From contig NC_073696.1 of the NCBI RefSeq assembly GCF_029784165.1, positions 53,697,501 through 53,761,500 on the forward strand: 64,000 nucleotides of DNA. The letters run 5' to 3'. The notes beneath the pieces were generated by a model. The model saw only the letters and a list, made by a program, of their open reading frames with translations, searched no databases and was not told where the DNA came from. Every line of letters begins with the position of its first letter. The stretch's first letter is position 1. Positions 33,515 through 47,200 of the stretch are shown here, in pieces. The stretch is from Wyeomyia smithii (lineage: Eukaryota > Arthropoda > Insecta > Diptera > Culicidae). The translations under genes and the position numbers were made by a program.

Positions 33515-36500
33515 TAAGTACATGTATTGTATCTGATAAGCATAGTCTAATTAGTTAAATATATACCTAACACTTTCTTTTGTTCCTTCGTTCTTGTTAG
33601 GTCAAATAAACATTATACCAAGCGTTCCGATTCCTCTTTTCGAAACGCCTCCTCAGGCTAGAGCTCAGGCTGGAGCAAGCATTTCATCCACATCTCAACT
33701 TCGACGGTCGTCGCAGCACGGGGATCGGATTTGAGGTGGTCGGTCAGTCAGTAGTGGACCGAAGCAGTGGTCCTGCACGGTTAGCTTCAATCGATAAAGT
33801 TTTCTTCTAACCTCAGCTGTCAAGTGCTTTTTTGAAGCGCATGACATGCTGTCCCCCACTTTGATGATCAAGATATTGGCTCTGCAGATGTATTTTTAGA
33901 GCATGCCACTCCCGGTCGCCTTAGCAGCAGGCAGTCTCGCAAGCGGAGCTCGATTTGGCTTACCTGTTAATAGAGAGGAAAAGAAAAAAATGCTTTAGTG
34001 TGTACGGGTTCGTCTTAGTGTTCACCTGAAACTGACAAGTTGTCATACTATTATATGAGATTTTCAGTAAATGCGTATAAATCACACCTTAATAAATAAA
34101 TATTTTTCTATCACCCAAGCGTCCGAAATAGCAGTTTTCTCACTAAAACCAACACATTTCAGATATAACGTACCGTATAAATCGAAATATTTTATTACTA
34201 ATATGTCAAACATAAAATAACCCATCACTCTACGTCTCCGCACCGTGATTCATTGAAGTAAGGTTGAGGCCCCTGTTTTTACTACCAATTTGATTGCACG
34301 TTACATTAGGTCGCAGAGAACGAAAATAGACACCACTCGCAAGCACCTTTTTTCACTTCGTCCGGACCATTCGTTTGGCACCAGCCAGCAGTCGCTCCGC
34401 TTCGTCCCATGCCACGGACTATTATATCAGTCATCATCACTTCCATCATCACTCGGGGAACGGCATCTGTCATCGGGAAAACCGGAACTACTCAGAAGAA
34501 TGGCACTGCTGCTGGGTAAACAAAGGAAGCCCGAAGTGGGGCGGTGGGTATAGTCGGAGAAAGATTGTGTTTCTTGGATTGTTTGTTTCCTTTCGCATCA
34601 TTAAATGTCTTATGATTTGTTTAATCTTCAAATATTTAATGATGTTTAGCATTTGATTTTTGTAAAAACTAGTTAATGTTATTTGCATACAGTAACTTTG
34701 TGGTTTTACGAAAAAAACAGTTGTTTTTACCTAAAATTTGGTAGGTACTAATTTTTTTCTAAATTGCTGTATCCAACGAAAATAAAGTGAAACATCTAAA
34801 TTGTCGTACCGAAACATCAACAAAATTAAAGCCATATTGCTGCAACTTCTTCAAAACAATTCACATTTATTTACATCATCCAACGTACGACGAAAACTGC
34901 AGCACCCCGAACACAACTTCGATCTGTCCTGTTGGAGCTGAAGAAAGCTCAATCCATCCCATCCAATCCGAGTTAACGCAAGACTTTGCTTTTTTTCGTT
35001 TATTCATCCGTCCATCCACACATCCATCCATCCATCGTGCATCATATCGAACGTCAGCTTGTTGGAGTGAGCGAAGGAGCTAAATTTATATAAGAAGATT
35101 TCCAACCGATGGCAGTCCGAAGATCATCAGCTGAAGAGTGGGTTGGTTGGCGGTCGGTGGGCACATGTTAGCTTGTGGGGATGAAATTGAATGAATGGCA
35201 TGATATTTTTCTTTCTCATATCCCAGAGACAGTAGTTGATGCCTGTGACCTACCAACGGGCGCTCACACGTCCTTGCGTCTTGTGCTGCGTCTTGTCCTT
35301 GCTGAGAAAAGGAGGACGCAGAGGAAAAAAAAATGCAGAAATTTCAAGCCAGAAAGATGTTGTGTGTTTGCACACGGCAAAGATCCTGCACAGCCCTTCC
35401 TGTCCGTGGGAGCGAGGCCATGTCAGCAGGCACTCAACGGCACCAGTGGGTGGCTGATCCGGCCAAGGCCGAGTAGATGAATGCCACCGTAATTTTTCAT
35501 CAAATTCTCCGGACGTGTATAACTCTTTTGAGAGCTGGCCCAACAACATTATCTGCTCTGCGGACTTGATTTGCCGATAAAGCGTGGAGAGCTCCCAGCG
35601 AGAAGCGAAAAATAACTCGAGACAATTTAATTGAATAGAATAGATTGCGTTTTTTTCTCTCTTTTTTCCTATCTCGGTACTTTGAGGTTGTTTTTCGTCA
35701 AATGTCCGAAACAACTCGAGCTAATCCATTAGAGGATGCTATCCGTCTGCACTCCAGCCGACTCTGGAAGGAATTATACGGTTTATTTTCCTTCTCTCCT
35801 GCTTCGGACATCTTCATCTGGGATTGTCCGATTGCATATTTGTTCCGTCGTGACGTGTTTCTGCCGCTTCCGCTTCGGTCCTCCCGAGTAAATCCAACTC
35901 AATCTTGGCAGCGCGAAAGGCGAGCGCACCGCACCGGGAGATGAAGTGAAGAAAAGAAAATGCATCACATGTCGCCATGAATTCTCGAACGGACGTCTGA
36001 AGCTGATTGACCAAATCAAACATATTGATCCATTTCCTCCCGGTCGCGCCACCCGGAGTCCATCCCGCTGCTGCCCTGGATTGGGACTTTGTTGAACTGG
36101 GAATGTGTGCGCCTTCGGATGTGGGGCAATTTTGCTTCCACATTGCCCCAGGCGAGACAAAACGGAATTGCTAGGGACTCTTTATATCTTGGTTCGCTTC
36201 CACCGTTGCAGTGTACCGTCTTCAGTGTACTGAGCATATATATACTGTATGTTAGAGTTGCATTGTGTGCATCGGGGGTGTGTTCAAAATTCGATCCAAT
36301 TTCTATATAAATGAAGCCACTATACAAAGTTCAGTAAAACGTAAAAGATTTTCTAAGCATGAAATATTCCCACTGAAATGTGTAGTATTTTAATTGCGCT
36401 ACATAAATTGTATCACCTTGAATAACAAGAATAGCACCAATAATATCCAAACAAATGTCGTAACCAATTCGCCACTGTTTCCGAAACAATAGTTAATTTC

Positions 36501-37869
36501 TTCTAGACAAGGGCATGGTATCAAAGTTTATCACTTTATACGTATTCAGACATTGTTTTCGAAGTTTATCAAGAATACAAAATCGCCTGACGCAACCTCA
36601 GATTTAAAACTTGGAACTGAACAGGGGTTTCTGTCCAGAGAAGAAAAAAGTTAAAAAGATGCATTCCACATAAAAAAAGTTATTTTAAAAAAATTTTCCG
36701 AAACTTTATCGCATTTAAAACAAAATGTAGTTAAAATTCTTATCAATAGTTAAAATTTTCCCTATGTAAGAGCTCTAGCTTTATTATGTGAAATAAGTGA
36801 ACTGTTATTTTCAATGAAGAGCTTGGTCTTCGTGACGATGTTATTTGATAAGAATCGTTACAACTGTCTTGCGATTCAGGTTCTTTACTATCAGCATTCT
36901 TTAACTGTGTCATTCTCTAAAATCATTCACATCATTTATCGATCCAAAATACTCTTGTCGTATATTCATCAATTATCAATTTTCTTTTTTTTATTATTAT
37001 TTTTGTTACTATTTCTTCAATTAAATACATCCAACTGAAGTCTTAATTCTTAAATATTTATCAGGGTGGCAAGGGAATTTTGTTCAGACGAAGGGCTCTA
37101 AAGAATAACAAAAAAAGTCCCAAAAAAATCAGCTCAATCGGACTTCGGGAACACGTGCCTCAAAATGGTCAAAGTTTCACTTTTTTGACGGATGAAAAAA
37201 GTACGGATGAAATGATATCAATTTCATTTGCTGGCAAATTTTTTAAACCATTCCCGGCGATTGGTGTCATATAACTTATCCTGTCATTTAAACTTTGATG
37301 TAAGTTTAATAAATATGCTTGGAAATTTGCACGAGCTTGTAATTTATTTTTTGAAAGAAGTAAAAACTGATTGAAATCGCCCTTTAAGGACTAGAATTTT
37401 TAGAGATGAGGGAATTTTGTTAATTAGGAAAGTTTTAGTATCATGTACATGTACCAGGTGGTAAAACTTTAGTAATATCATTAATGTTCAAAGAAAAAAG
37501 CAGTGCTCAAAGAATACTGCCCTGAGGAACACCAGAATTTTTGCTAGAACATGTGGATTTCGACGTTCTAAACTTGACAGCGATCTGTCGGTTGCGTAGA
37601 TAAGTACTGAGCCATTGTACCAATCCAGTTGAAGTTCCGTGTCTGTCTCATTTCTACATATAAATATTCATGCACTACCCTCCATTAGTTTGGAACCGCT
37701 CCATGGAGTGTTGTAACACCCAGCTTGAATGTTTCAGAACCCCAAAAAGCTTAGTATCACCTAAAATAAGCTGATCTATGTTGCTCTATCGAGTGATTCC
37801 GGCTACCTAGAGAGTTGCTGTTTTCTGTAATGTTCTTCAGAAGGTCAATAGCTTTTATTTGGTACATGT
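33515..37869. other. Intergenic, no assigned gene
   Basis: Long stretch without a recognised gene. The part 34250-36330 has more balanced base composition, a CCATCCATCC simple repeat near 35015-35035 and many overlapping short frames on both strands, as expected of untranslated or regulatory DNA. The remainder is AT-rich. Confidence 0.35.
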
Positions 37870-38820
37870 TTTATTTCGAAATTCAACCGCATCGCGGCAC
37901 TAGTGTGTTTGTAGTTTTGGGTATTTTAAACCTACTTTAACTCGTGAATCCGACCATTTATAAATTTGCCATCTGCAGCAAAGTTTTTAAGGAGGTTAAT
38001 GTGTTTTTTAAGCATATAGTTTTGAATATTTTAAACATAATTGATATCGAAAATCCAACAAGTTAAAAAAGTACATTTCAGTAAAGTCGCTCAGGAGGAT
38101 AAAGACTTCTGGTTGTGATAAAGTATGATTTATCATTAAACCGCTACGTGGCGCTAGTGTGCATGTAGTTTTGAGTAATTTCAACTATTCACTTAGAAAG
38201 CTGTGGTTCTCAAGAAACTTGTTTAGAATATTAAGGGTTTATGAATTATTTCGATTGGGAACAAGACACCCACGAAACGTTAGTGTGCGTTTCATTTTGA
38301 GTGTTATGAACCAAAAAAATCTCGAGAATCCAAATACCTTGAAAGTTTCAGTATTCAGCAACTCAGCGATTTAAATTTCTCAGAAATAATTATGCAATGT
38401 AAATTATTTCATCAACCATTTTAATTTGAATGATTGATTGACCTGTGGCGCTAATCAACGACCGCAACTTTCTAGGACATGAGAATTGCGGGATAAGTTA
38501 AGGTCGAAATACTAAAAATTACAGGCACACTAACCTTCTGAAAAAGTTAGCTTGCGACCTCAACTACAGACAAACGATTAAGTAATCCGTGTTAACTTTC
38601 AAACAGTAATACATAATGAACCACTTATACACTAGCGCCGCATGGTGACCATATTGCTACAGTAATTCTTGCAGGCGTACGAGGCTGGTGTCGGCTTGAA
38701 ACAACTTCTGGAACAACTTTGCTGATAACGGAATCTTACTAGAATAGAGGAATCGTGAGATAAGTTGATCTCAAAATACCAAGAATTGCGTTCACACTAG
38801 CGTCACATAACACTGGAAGC
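37870..38820. repeat. Degenerate repeats in inverted halves
   Basis: On the left, blocks of the form GGCACTAGTGTG.ATGTAGTTTTGAGTATTT recur near 37895, 38148 and 38280 in plus orientation. On the right, reversed blocks (CACACTA, ACACTAGCGCCGCATGGTG, CACACTAGCGTCACAT) recur near 38525, 38628 and 38793. The unit is roughly 130-250 bases and heavily diverged. Confidence 0.5.
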
Positions 38821-38934
38821 TTGTACTAAACTATTCACCATCCGGAAGCGCTTGACCTTTCGAAAAACAAAAGTCGTGAGTCTCATGAAACTAACCCGGC
38901 TTTGTATGAAATAAAATTATTTCACTTTTTAGGT

Positions 38935-39671
38935 AAATTTTACAACAAGCAAGAGGAGCACCAATGGGAAATCCCCTTTACCCTTCTTATGTGAGCTATT
39001 CATGGTAAACACAGAAAACAAATTAGAAACCAATAACCTTTTACCAATCCGGTGGTGGAGATAATGTGGATGATATTTTTTGTATTTTGAGAGAGACAGA
39101 AATTGAAACGATTTTCACATCCATTAAAAATATTCACAGAGATGTAAAATTAACTATTAAAAAGAAACAAAACAATAGTCTTCCCTTTCTAGACGTTGTT
39201 GTTGTTAGAAAGTCTAAGGACTAAGAAATTGAGATTTTTAGGAAGCCCACGAACACAAAACGGGTAATACTCACCACTTCTAGTCATTCCTCCTAGCATA
39301 AAATGGCATCCTTGGATTTGGCAAGAATATCGTCTAAACTAGTAGAAATACCCAACTCAAAACAATATTGGGCTCCACTAAGGACTCAATTGATGGAATA
39401 AAGAAAGCAGGGGTTTATAAAATTGCTTGTTGCCACTGCAACAAAGATTATATTGGGCAAACCAAAAGAAACCTGGGAATCCGTTTTAAAGAGCCCCGTT
39501 AATAATTTATGGAAATTGGACGTATCTGAAAGTTTAGAAATCTACAAACAACATCCATCCACACTGCTCAATAAAGACGTAGGTAATCATTTTTCATGGC
39601 TTTTCAAAATTCTACCCAAAAACCCTAGATCCAGTACAGGACAAAAACAACCACAACATATGACTACCTAA
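38935..39671 (+). pseudogene. Second Penelope-like element, RT and GIY-YIG remnants
   Basis: Plus strand and clearly a different family from 644-4528. Pieces in order are ARGAPMGNPL (RT motif B, about 38950), VDDIFCILRETEIE (catalytic VDD, about 39070), NNSLPFLDVVVVRK (about 39175), RKPTNTKR (about 39240), and then the GIY-YIG start GVYKIACCHCNKDYIGQTKR at 39413. Stops and frameshifts occur throughout, so it is a dead copy. It is followed by the family's terminal region with a hammerhead motif. Confidence 0.8.
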
Positions 39672-39875
39672 CTTCAATTTAGGAATTTTCCGCCTACCTA
39701 CTTCTACCTACACGCATATAAAAAGAGGGTTACTCAGTTATGCTCTTCAACAGTCCACATAAGCACTGATGATGGTTGTATGAAGCAACCGAAATACGTA
39801 TCTGCGGACGGTATTCGATTAAAGGGTATTCGATTTTTTGTAGTAGAATTTAATGGAAACATAACCTATACTCAA
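39672..39875 (+). mobile_element. 3' terminal region of second PLE family
   Basis: Non-coding tail downstream of the GIY-YIG remnant. It contains the hammerhead at 39753-39809 and then AAGGGTATTCGATTTTTTGT, also seen in degraded form at 7085-7110. The repetition at two loci supports it as part of the element. Confidence 0.65.
39753..39809 (+). ncRNA. Hammerhead ribozyme (PLE type I)
   Basis: All core parts are present in order. GTCC + GCA (stem I, 5' side) is followed by CTGATGA (invariant core), U, GGTTG, a 7-base loop, CAACC (stem II, five perfect pairs), GAA, the self-complementary ATACGTAT (stem III), C (cleavage position 39802), and TGC + GGAC (stem I, 3' side). GCA/TGC and GTCC/GGAC pair, leaving ACATAA as an internal bulge in stem I suited to contact the stem II loop. 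A palindromic, loopless stem III implies action as a dimer, as described for hammerheads of Penelope-like elements. In vivo activity is inferred, not shown. Confidence 0.8.
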
Positions 39876-42800
39876 TATTCTTTCGAAGGAGTTTGCTGAA
39901 AGCTGACCTAGCAAAGATCATGGGAAACAAAATATATTTGCCTATTCTGGGTGATGCTAAACTTTTTTGGGGCGCTGAAATATTCAGTGAAGCGACTCCA
40001 AACTTATGGCGGGTAGTGAATCTACGTTTAAGTGTATATATTTAGTATGCTTTTTACTTTATTAAGTCCACAATCTCTTGTTTCTAGTCAGTATTCTTGT
40101 TTCTAGTCAGTATTCCACATTTTCCACTGTTTTACTTATATTACTCGCATTTTCTATCATATAACATCGCAATTTTGAATTTACTTTAATTTTGATGTTA
40201 GTCCCCTCCAAGGATGGTCAAAATCGTATCAGAGAATAATCACGATAAAATCCTATTGAATTCTGATCACGCATAATACGCGATTTTATGTATCGTCTCT
40301 CGAGAAGAGAACTTGTGTAACAAATAAACTGCCGAAAGAAAACTCTGTGAACTTCATAGCCTGTTAACTGTATGCGAGTTTATCGTCGCTTGTTCATACG
40401 CTTTCTCGATTCTCTCAGCGGTTTCAAACGGTAATTCATTTCGTCTCCCGTTCCGATCGAGCCGTGGAATGAAAATCTTTGGTTCCAATCATTTTGTGAG
40501 TGAGAGTGTCTCGATAATCGTAAAATTGTATCGCAAACCAAAAACTCAGAGAGGGAAAAAATTGCAACCTGTAGAACAACTGAAAGGCAGTAAAAAACAG
40601 GGATATCAGACTTACAGATTTGTCTGTGAAATGCAGATTTTCAGAATCCGTGACGGATTTTGTTTTTTCAATTTGCAAACATTCACTGTTATTTTTGCTT
40701 AACTTGCAAACTTTTTTATGAATCTATCTACATTTACGCGATTTTTCCCAAAATGTGTGCAGATTGTTGCTTGTTTAAACAAAATTTTTCGACATCGACC
40801 AACATACATCAGTGAACAAACCTTTGATGGATATAAAACCGACGAACAAAGGTACATTGAGTTGACAATGTCAATAGCAGGAAACATTTTGTTAAACGAT
40901 GAAAAATCTATTTTACTGTCAACACTTGCGACTCAGAAATAATGGGGGATAATTGTTCAAGCGATCGCAATCTTTTCTCTCTTCCGATAATTATTGTCTC
41001 GCAATTGTTCTCTTTTGTTTTGACACTTCGATTCCATCAGCGTTTTGTAGAGCTGTTGGAAATTCAATCTCTGAGAGAGAATAAATTATCTCAGCGAATC
41101 TCCGAATTGGTTATCGTACGATAATTGTTACAATCGACTGAAAGACGAAGTTGACTCACACGCTAAAAAGATCGAATGTTTATCGCCGATCACCATCATT
41201 AGTCCCCTTCTACCAATATTATTTTAGTATTTTCCTTTTCTTTTCATTTATTATCATTTACGAATTTTTTGCTTTGCAACCTTAACTTATTAGGCTTGAT
41301 TTTCAGTCAACTATGTAATAGTTATAAGCTGGCAATGCGAAACGAGAGCCTTCTATATAAAAAGAAAAAGGAAATAAGAGGGAAAACAGAACACCGTGCC
41401 CCTGAGCGTTTGCTTAGGTATAAAAAAGTTCACGATGTTGAATCCACTTAATCAAGTGGGTTATGTAGAATAAATAAATACGGCTTAACGGCGGATTTGT
41501 GCGTAAGGTTTCGGCATGGTCGCGTCTTCGATCTGGGTGGATTTTGCTTGAATACGGCTTTCCAGGACGAATGTAGCGAATTCGAGACTTGATACTCATG
41601 GTGGACATTTGGACAAGTAAACGCGTCCACTTATTTTGTAAAAAGTAATTCACATCGGAGTAGATTTCGGTTGGAACTCGCTAATTACCACGGATGTGCG
41701 CGGTCAGGCTCCAAGTAGGGCTCTATTGGCAAGAGACGTTGTCACCCAGAGAGTTGGAGGGTCGCGGCCGATATATGAGGCTTCAATCTTTTGATTTTTC
41801 TTGCTTTTGAACAGTGGTTTCATATGTTATGTCCCAATTATGATTATTTCGGCATTTTGTCAACAAAACCTAAAACTATATTCTGATCAATATATTTATA
41901 CCTGCAGTATATGCACTATTTAAATTATTCTGCCATTTTTCAATTTAGTAGGTAACACCTGCACCGAAAATGAAAAGAGAGTCGGCGTGAAATTTCGTGA
42001 CCCCGTGTCTGTATAAAAATGAGGAAATAGAACGGTAGTGCATAATGCTTCGGTGCAAAGGCGTTTTCGGCCCGGGAAAGTTCTGCTGATATGAATATCT
42101 TCGGAATGTAGTGACTTCGCGAGGTATACCCAGATATTTATTCTGTGGCCGTTTAGCCGAAATTTTGTTCGGTTGATAATTTCGTGGTTAGAAAAACGTT
42201 ATGTGTATTCCCCAAAGAACCGCATCGGTAGAAATGCGTTTGCTTCTTTGAAGGTACTAAGGAGTAATACCTGGATGCTTTTTCGTGCGCGACGTATGCA
42301 AATGACCGCAATACTTGGCAAGAAAGATGCTCTTCGCTTGTTCGTTCTCGTAATAAGCCAGCTTCACGCGCTATATTATCTGATTTCGCCAACCACCATG
42401 GTGAACACAAACCTTTCCACCGCAATTACAGAAATGCAGAGATAGTCTTAGTCTGATCGTTATGCCGAAGATCGTCCTCGCTGATTGTATAATTGCGCGT
42501 ATACTTGTCAAACGCGCGCCTGCTGAAACATATTTTTCGAGGATACTCGGGAATAGTAATAAACAAATATTTAACCATCTGGATGCTTCGGGTGGTGAAT
42601 TGCATTCGCGCGCGTCGCTCGTGTAGACCCACAGGGTCTGACAAGTAAAATACTCACCGTTCGTCTTCGGAATGAGTTAAGTCCGCGCGCAACGCTGTCC
42701 GATTCAGTCACTTACCACGGTGACATAACCCTCCCTTTGCGTCGCAGTCGTAGAGATGCAGAGTAAAACTCGGTCTCCGACAACAACCACTGCTACATCT

Positions 42801-44216
42801 TTAACTCTCCATCTTCCTTCAGCATCCTTCCATACCCTAACGATGCGATCGTAAGAACGTGGCCGGCGCCGTTATCGATCCATACAGAACGGTATCTACT
42901 GTATTGTTGGACACTGAAGATGACAAACTAATCTCAAGTAGCCATACACGTGGTTCCTTGAGCAACTTCACTAGCTGTTCATCAGCTACAAAAATGTTTG
43001 TCTAACTACGCACAAGTAAATTTTCTGAAAAATGTTTTGCTTAATATTTAATAATTCTTTTAGCGGTTTACTACGGTGGAAAATAAGATTAGTTTGTAAA
43101 AATCTTATTTATTGGAGTGGAATAATCCCTATTACTTTTGATACTTCTAAATAAATAACCTTGTAAGGAAAACGATTGCGAATAAGCTTAGGTTTTGTTT
43201 GTTGTCAGTATGTTATTATTTTTGTTTTTAATTGACCTTTGGAAGTGTTTTAATAAAAATGTCAAATAGAAGGAAAGAACTGGCATTTGTAAACAAACTG
43301 GAACAAGGTTCTATATACGGATGAAACTAAAATAAAGCTCTTATGATCTTATGAAAGAGATGGTGTGGAGAAAACCAGGATCAGAGCTTCAGGTTTAGCG
43401 TTTGATTCTCACAGTAAATATTCAAGACGGCAACTTTCAACTTTCCAAAGCTAGGTAAAATTGAAGAAAATATTCAAATGTTTCGAATATTGGTATTTCC
43501 AGAACCAGGATCACATCTAGCAACTGAAATCGGAGGTAGCGACTTTCTTTTCTTGAAAGGCTGTTAAAAATATAAAGAAAAACTTCAAATTTTAGTGACG
43601 GGATGAAGCGTAAGCGGGATGAAACATAAAATCAAAATTTGTGGTAATTTTGAACCTAGGAGATCTAAAATCACTTATATGTCAGTATTACTCAAGGCAT
43701 GGCGACCTATAGGGCGAAAGTTGATGTCTAACCCATAAGGTGCAATGCAGACAAATTTTACACACCAGTTGTACCGAATACTTATTTGAGAAAAGGTTTC
43801 GATTTAATATAAAAAACATTCCTCGGTATTCTTGGAATATTCAAAGTGGGTTATGTTGTTATCTTCAAGGAAATTTTGGCAAATTTTTTGAATGATTTTT
43901 TTACAGTTTGGTCCAAAATTGTTGATTCGTTAATGAAATACGGACTCAATTTTGTTGTTAAAACAACCTTACTGCTACAATGTTTCAGCTGCCACCAAGT
44001 GACCAAAAATTCAATTGCCCGCAAATTTGGCCAGAAAAACTAAAGAAATGTATGACTCACTTAAAGAAACATCACTTCAAATATGAGCAAATATGAGTTT
44101 TAATAACTTGATTGTAAAAATACTAAAAATAATACTCAGAAATCCAAGCAACCAAAAACCCCGGTCAGTAACAAACGAATACCTGCAGCAGTTGACGTTT
44201 CATTGATGCCCAAAAC
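39876..44216. other. Intergenic, no confirmed gene
   Basis: Mostly AT-rich. The part 41450-42960 is more balanced. A minus-strand frame at 42153-42425 is faintly retroelement-like, but no diagnostic motif can be fixed. A block around 43380-43560 resembles the degenerate repeats of 8106-9440. Confidence 0.35.
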
Positions 44217-47200
44217 ATGTCATACACCACCCAGAGGGACTTCTTCAATGTGACGTTTCGCAATGAAGAACCCAAACCGCCGGAACGCAAGCGTAGCGAT
44301 GGAGCACTGATGACCTACGAGTTCTGTACCGATGGTAGAGCGTGGGCATTGGATAAGAAGAAACGGTCCAATTATATTCTGGACGTAGTTCACAAGGCTC
44401 GGTTTAAAAAAGCTATGCTTCACGTAGATTATTTCTCTGCCTTTTCAACTGAAACAGAATAATTTACTTCAAATTATATTTACAGCCCGAAGGTCAGTTC
44501 GAATTAACCAGAGACTATCTGGTCAACATGGAAGTACACGATCTGGCGGATTACATCCTTAGTTTACAGGCAGAGGTCAGGCGAAAAAATGAAACCGTCC
44601 AGCAGCTGGACGGTCGACTACAAGCCGTACAACAAAACTCACAGGATTTTGATGTGATCCAGCGACAGTCAGCCATTTTGGAACAGGAGCGTAGCGAATT
44701 CGAACAGCAAATTAGCGATCTGGAGGAAGTGATCGTAAGTTTAAAGGATCGAGCCGATCGATACGATCTGCTAGCGAAAGAAAACAACCTTCTGCGGTGT
44801 CAGCTGCAGAAACAACAACTGGAAGTTACCGACAAAGTGCGACTTGCTAATGCCGAGGCGGAAGCTAGTTTCAACCGTATGCGAGCCAAAGACTGTGAAC
44901 GACTAGAGGCTGAATTGGTGATCTTTAAAGCGCAATACGAGGACTTGCGCAAACAGAAGCGTGAGTTAAAGGAACAGCTGGAAGCTGCTTTCATCAATCA
45001 TGATCGAGTTGCGGACTTGAAACGTCAACTTGCTAACGAACAAGCACAGCGGGAACAGGCTGAGGAAGCTATGGAACATTTGTTGGTAAGTTAGGTTGAA
45101 CTCACTTCCAGAAGCAGTCTGTTATTATTTATTTAATTCTAGAATCTCTACGATAAGCAATATCAAGAAATGCAACATAGAAGTGAATTTACGTCAGCTG
45201 CTAGGCAGCGCTCGGAAAGTATAAGAAGAGATGAACGGATTAACGAGGAGCACTTGACCGAAAGAATTACTTATCAAGCTGATTCACAACCTTTAAGGTC
45301 CATTGAGGAAGACAGTTGCGCAAACTGTAAACGATTGGAAAGAGAGATTGCTGATCTGAACCAGAGTCATCAGAAGAGAGAGAAACGAAATGAAGAAGAA
45401 CGTCAATCTTTGGTTAATGAACTACAATCATTGCGACAGCAAATGCAGTCATCCTCTGGGTTGGACGAATCTGTCGAACAGGCCCGACAGCTCGCTGAGC
45501 AACTTCGCAAGTGTCAAGCTGAACTTGAAGCTGAATTAGCGAACAAGAAAACTCTTCAAAATGAATTTGAAGTGCTTGAAAACGAGTTATCAGACGTTCG
45601 TGCGAAACTCCAAGAGGAAGGCAAGAAGGCGGAACAGTTGACAGCAGACCTGACAGCAGCTCAAAATATAATTCAGGAACTTGAACAGCTGAACAAAACC
45701 GAATCTGCTGTACTTTCAGCCGATCGTGGCTCTGCAAACTCGCAAATAGAAGAATTGCAACAACAACTCAAACAAGTAAAAAAAGAATTATCTCAAAAGG
45801 CCGAGCTGTTGGAAAAGATGTCCGTACAGAACACTCAACTGCAAGCAGCGGCTTCTGACCAGCAAACCAAGATCAACAACCTGGAACAAGCACAGCAGCA
45901 AAAGTTGGCCGAGCTGGAAGCTTCCGAATCTGAACTTCAGAAAGCTAGACAAGAGTTTATTCGGCAGGCTAGCGACTCAGGTGATAGTTCCGCACTAAAA
46001 GCGCTCGAAAATTTCAACAGTGAACTGCAGCAACAAGTTAACCGTTTGAAGCAGGAACTGGACGCCGCTTATGCTAGTAACAAGCAGCTGATAGAGAATG
46101 CAGGTGAACAAGGAAAACTGATGGAAACTGTGGCTGCGCTACAAGCGGAACTTCAGGCAGCTAACAATACGCTGGAGGCGAAGGAAGCCGAAATCAGCCG
46201 CTTGGCAGAGGAAGTTGCAACAGTCGAATCTGTGCAGTTAAAAACCGATGCTCCTACACTTGATGCTCATTTGTTATCAACTGAACCAGCAGATGAGTCA
46301 CTTAGAGTTGAAGCAGCTTTACTAACTACAGTATCAGACGACGTAGCTAAAGTGGATGTACCTCTAGTGGATTCGAGCTTACCGTCAGTGAGAGCAGATA
46401 ATCTTCTACCTTCAATTGATACTAGTTTGAAATCAGCAGAAGCAATCGACTCTGCTTCTGCCGGAAAAACTGAGCTAGATGATACGCTACAAAAAAATCA
46501 AACAGAAATTGAAGATCTTCAAGCTAAACTATCCGCAGACCAACAAAGAATATTTGATTTTGAACAAAAAGATGCAGGTCCTGAGAAAGACATGACAGAA
46601 AACGAGGATGAAATAATCGATCAAATTAACCAAATTATTACCAGCGAAAAAGATTCCCCCATAGCTGATGCTACGTTAGAAGATGTTGATGAAAAATCGG
46701 TACATTCCAGTGGGGACGAAGGGGATGAAGAATCGGAATCCACATCAGAAGTGGAAAAAGAAACGGAAGATGCTGCAGAAGCAAGAAAACTATCCATTAC
46801 AGCCGATGAAGTAATAAACCGTTTGAACGAAAGCTTTGCCGGGATTGGTGATACTGTTTCCCTTGAGTATGCCGATCCTTGCAGGACTAAAGTTATTGCG
46901 ATGAAGATTGTCAAGCATGGTATCAATGTAAGTATTAAAATTACTATAGGATGAAACAGTCCTTCCAAAAATGTGTTCAACTCAGATCCTAGTCCTTCCG
47001 GAGTTGGACCACCTTCACCGGGAGATTTACCGAGCCACGCTGGAACGCTACCTTATGTTGGGAAAAACTGTCCAAGTGTTGGACGATGCCTTCTGCGACA
47101 ACTGCAACATACTGCATACGATGCAATCGATGGGAAACAACGAGCTGATGGCTATGATAGCACCCTCTGCTCAGGTTCCGGCTTCTAATCCACTGCTGCT

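Noticed and set aside
40200..41160. Possible large inverted element around GATAAT/CGATAATT motifs
   Set aside because: Motifs recur in both orientations, but no continuous inverted arms could be aligned by eye.
42153..42425. Minus-strand frame with a faint Copia-integrase-like look (LRSFAYVAHEKASRYY..)
   Set aside because: No fixed catalytic motif, LTR or second domain could be identified nearby; similarity is too weak to annotate.
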